Source: Marinobacter fuscus
GTDB lineage: Bacteria; Pseudomonadota; Gammaproteobacteria; Pseudomonadales; Oleiphilaceae
NCBI RefSeq assembly: GCF_003007675.1
Contig: NZ_PXNP01000008.1
Coordinates: 1-46,693 of the forward strand
Length of the DNA: 46,693 bases
Direction of reading: 5' to 3'
Below are positions 45,093-46,693 of this stretch, piece by piece. A model generated the notes under the pieces. That model was not told the DNA's origin. It ran no database searches and was given only the letters and a program-made list of their open reading frames with translations. Each line of letters starts with the position of its first letter. The first letter of the stretch is position 1. The translations under genes and the position numbers were made by a program.

Positions 45093-46301
45093 ATGACAAT
45101 CATGAAAACACTTCTTGCCTCTGCCGTTGCCTCAGCCCTGATGGCCAGTGGTGCCCAGGCGGCCATCTCGGATAACACGGTGAAAATCGGTTACCTGGCC
45201 GACATGTCTGGCACTTACCGGGATCTGGCTGGCCCGAACGGGCTGAAAGCCATGGAGATGGCAGTCGCGGATTTCGGCGGACGAGTCAACGGGGCAAAGA
45301 TTGAAATCGTCAGCGCGGATGATCGCAACAGCGCCGATGTAGCCTCAAGTACGGTACGCCGCTGGCTGGAGAACGATGGCGTGGACATGGTGGGCGGCCT
45401 GGTCGCGTCTTCGGTGACTCTGGCGGCAGTACGCCTGCTGGAGCAGAACGATAAACTCGGGTTGGTATCCGGTGCCGCTGCAGCGAGTATTTCAAACGAA
45501 AGCTGCACACCCAATCACATTCACTACGTGTACGACACCTATGCCTTCTCCGTAGGCACCCCGACCGCCATGGTCAAGGAAGGTAACAAACGCTGGTTCA
45601 TTCTGACTGCGGACTATGCGTTTGGTCATGCCCTGGAGGCCGACGTGACCCGCGTGGTCGAGGCCAACGGAGGAAAAGTGGTGGGCAGCATTCGCCACCC
45701 CTTCCCAACGTCTGACTTTTCCTCCTTCATCCTGCAGGCCCAGTCTTCCGGTGCCGACGTTATCGCGCTGGCGAATGCGGGCTCCGATACCACCAACGCC
45801 ATCACCACCGCGGCGGAATTTGGTGTGACCCAGGCAGGCCAGGCCATTGCCGGCCTGGTGGTGTTCCTGAGCGACATTCATGCCCTGGGCCCGGAAGTCG
45901 CACAGGGGCTGGAGCTCACCACCGGTTGGTACTGGGACATGAATGACGAAACCCGCGAATGGTCCGATCGCTTCATGGAGGAAACCGGCGTTCGACCCAC
46001 GATGATTCATGCCGGGGTCTACTCCAGCACCATGCAATACCTCAAAGCAGTTGAAGCTACCGGCTCTGACGATGCCCAGACCGTACGGCAGCAAATGATC
46101 AAAACACCGATCAACGACATGTTTGCCAGCAACGGCTACATCCGTGAAGACGGCCGCATGGTACATGACATGTACCTGACTCGGGTAAAGACGCCAGAGG
46201 AATCCGCCAATGAGTGGGATCTGTATGAAATCGTTCGCACTATTCCGGGAGACGAAGCCTTCCGCCCGCTCTCCGAGAGCAAGTGCAAGCTGGTGAACTA
46301 A
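45093..46301 (+). CDS. Branched-chain-type periplasmic substrate-binding protein (alicyclic/aromatic acid?)
   Basis: A 402-residue type-I periplasmic binding protein. Signal peptide ends near SGAQAAI (about 24). Seen: VKIGYLADMSGTYRDLAGPNGLKAMEMAVADFGG (about 31-64), the ligand-site SGAAAASISNESCTPNHIHYVYDTYAF (about 126-152) and WFILTADYAFGHALEADVTRVV. Overall length and motifs fit the group that binds aromatic or other hydrophobic carboxylates rather than amino acids, but the amino-acid-binding Ser/Thr pattern is not clear enough to judge. GGAG is followed by AAACAACAA directly at the ATG (45085-45093), an Hfq/Crc-like motif. It sits between livF-like and livH-like genes and is part of that operon. 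Confidence 0.85.
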   Translation: MTIMKTLLASAVASALMASGAQAAISDNTVKIGYLADMSGTYRDLAGPNGLKAMEMAVADFGGRVNGAKIEIVSADDRNSADVASSTVRRWLENDGVDMVGGLVASSVTLAAVRLLEQNDKLGLVSGAAAASISNESCTPNHIHYVYDTYAFSVGTPTAMVKEGNKRWFILTADYAFGHALEADVTRVVEANGGKVVGSIRHPFPTSDFSSFILQAQSSGADVIALANAGSDTTNAITTAAEFGVTQAGQAIAGLVVFLSDIHALGPEVAQGLELTTGWYWDMNDETREWSDRFMEETGVRPTMIHAGVYSSTMQYLKAVEATGSDDAQTVRQQMIKTPINDMFASNGYIREDGRMVHDMYLTRVKTPEESANEWDLYEIVRTIPGDEAFRPLSESKCKLVN

Positions 46302-46314
46302 GCAACGGGGAATG

Positions 46315-46352
46315 ACCCGGTGCCCGGTCTCTAAGCGCGACCGGCGCCGGGT
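46315..46352 (+). promoter_or_regulatory. Intercistronic hairpin after the binding-protein gene
   Basis: ACCCGGTGCCCGGTC (46315-46329) pairs with GACCGGCGCCGGGT (46339-46352) with a single bulge and one G-T pair, giving a stem of about 14 bp and no T-run. It resembles the hairpin at 17055-17079, also placed just after a binding-protein gene, and probably protects the upstream message. Confidence 0.6.
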
Positions 46353-46412
46353 ACCCGCCCGGACGAACACCCCAACAAAAACAACGTCTGCGCTGCTTGT
46401 GGAGTTAGCAAC

Positions 46413-46693
46413 ATGACCATGATTTTCGGCGTCCCCCTTGCTGTGCTGTCTGGCCAGCTGCTGATCGGGATTATCAACGGCGCCTTCTACGCTCTGTTAA
46501 GCCTTGGCCTCGCGGTTATCTTCGGTCTGCTGAAGATCATCAACTTCGCCCATGGCGCCATGTACATGCTCGGTGCCCTGGTCACCGTGGTTCTGTTTGA
46601 CCTGCTGGGCGTCAATTACTGGGTCGCGCTCTTCGTCGCTCCCGTACTGGTTGGCGCTTTCGGTATGCTCATCGAATACTTCCTGCTCCGGCG
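46413..46693 (+). CDS. Branched-chain-type ABC permease (LivH-like), 5' part only
   Basis: The ATG at 46413 follows GGAG at 9 nt and opens a frame that runs past the window edge (93 codons seen). The N-terminus MTMIFGVPLAVLSGQLLIGI then INGAFYALLSLGLAVIFGLLKIINFAHG shows the LivH signature (NG..YAL...GL..IFG....INFAHG). At least three hydrophobic segments are visible. It is the permease of the transporter started at 43519; the second permease should follow outside the window. Confidence 0.9.
   Translation, partial: MTMIFGVPLAVLSGQLLIGIINGAFYALLSLGLAVIFGLLKIINFAHGAMYMLGALVTVVLFDLLGVNYWVALFVAPVLVGAFGMLIEYFLLR

Overview
The window looks like a chromosomal segment of a marine, metabolically versatile gammaproteobacterium close to Marinobacter. 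This rests on the moderately GC-rich coding bias, the Pseudomonas-type aru/ast gene order (C-F-G-D-B), the DcaP-like porin with its characteristic signal peptide, and the general gene repertoire. No rRNA, tRNA, CRISPR array or prophage is visible. The only mobile element is the N-terminal end of an IS1182-family transposase cut by the left edge.

Layout. 1-2.4 kb: transposase fragment, a carboxylesterase, a small ArfA-like ribosome-rescue gene whose stop codon sits in the loop of a perfect hairpin, and a Ca2+/cation antiporter. 2.4-9.5 kb: an iron-uptake island with a TonB-dependent receptor, a LysR regulator, and a four-gene FecBCDE-type ABC importer, with two Fur-box-like sites. 9.5-11.3 kb: a Bcr/CflA efflux protein and a DUF4124 protein. 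11.3-15.1 kb: glycolate oxidase glcDEF, ending in a clear terminator. 15.4-19.7 kb: a basic-amino-acid ABC importer (aotPJQM-like) followed by astE. 19.8-24.7 kb: an RND efflux pump with its lipoprotein adaptor and a divergent TetR regulator. 24.7-31.2 kb: the rest of the arginine succinyltransferase (AST) pathway, astC-aruF-aruG-astD-astB, on the minus strand. 31.2-32.7 kb: a DnaQ-exonuclease/GIY-YIG fusion. 32.8-46.7 kb: a catabolic island for alicyclic acids.

The alicyclic-acid island is the main system. Divergent operons encode all the steps from cyclohexanecarboxylate to pimeloyl-CoA (AliA ligase, AliB dehydrogenase, BadK-like hydratase, BadH dehydrogenase, BadI ring-opening hydrolase). 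PimC/PimD then start the oxidation of pimeloyl-CoA, and GcdH oxidises glutaryl-CoA. A branched-chain-type ABC importer follows on one side and a DcaP-like porin stands on the other, so uptake and degradation are packed together. No benzoyl-CoA reductase gene lies nearby, which suggests direct use of cyclohexanecarboxylate or naphthenic-type acids rather than anaerobic benzoate degradation. Three leaders here (porin, aliA, substrate-binding protein) carry AACAACAA, the motif recognised by Hfq/Crc in pseudomonads.

Two non-coding signals stand out. A 54-nt core that can fold into two small hairpins occurs twice (18.6 kb and 29.9 kb), 47/54 identical, each time enclosed by long, perfectly paired arms of mostly unrelated sequence. 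Both copies lie beside ast genes. Between the porin and gcdH, a near-consensus sigma-54 promoter precedes an unannotated 36-codon gene and a 13-bp hairpin, forming a compact orphan transcription unit.
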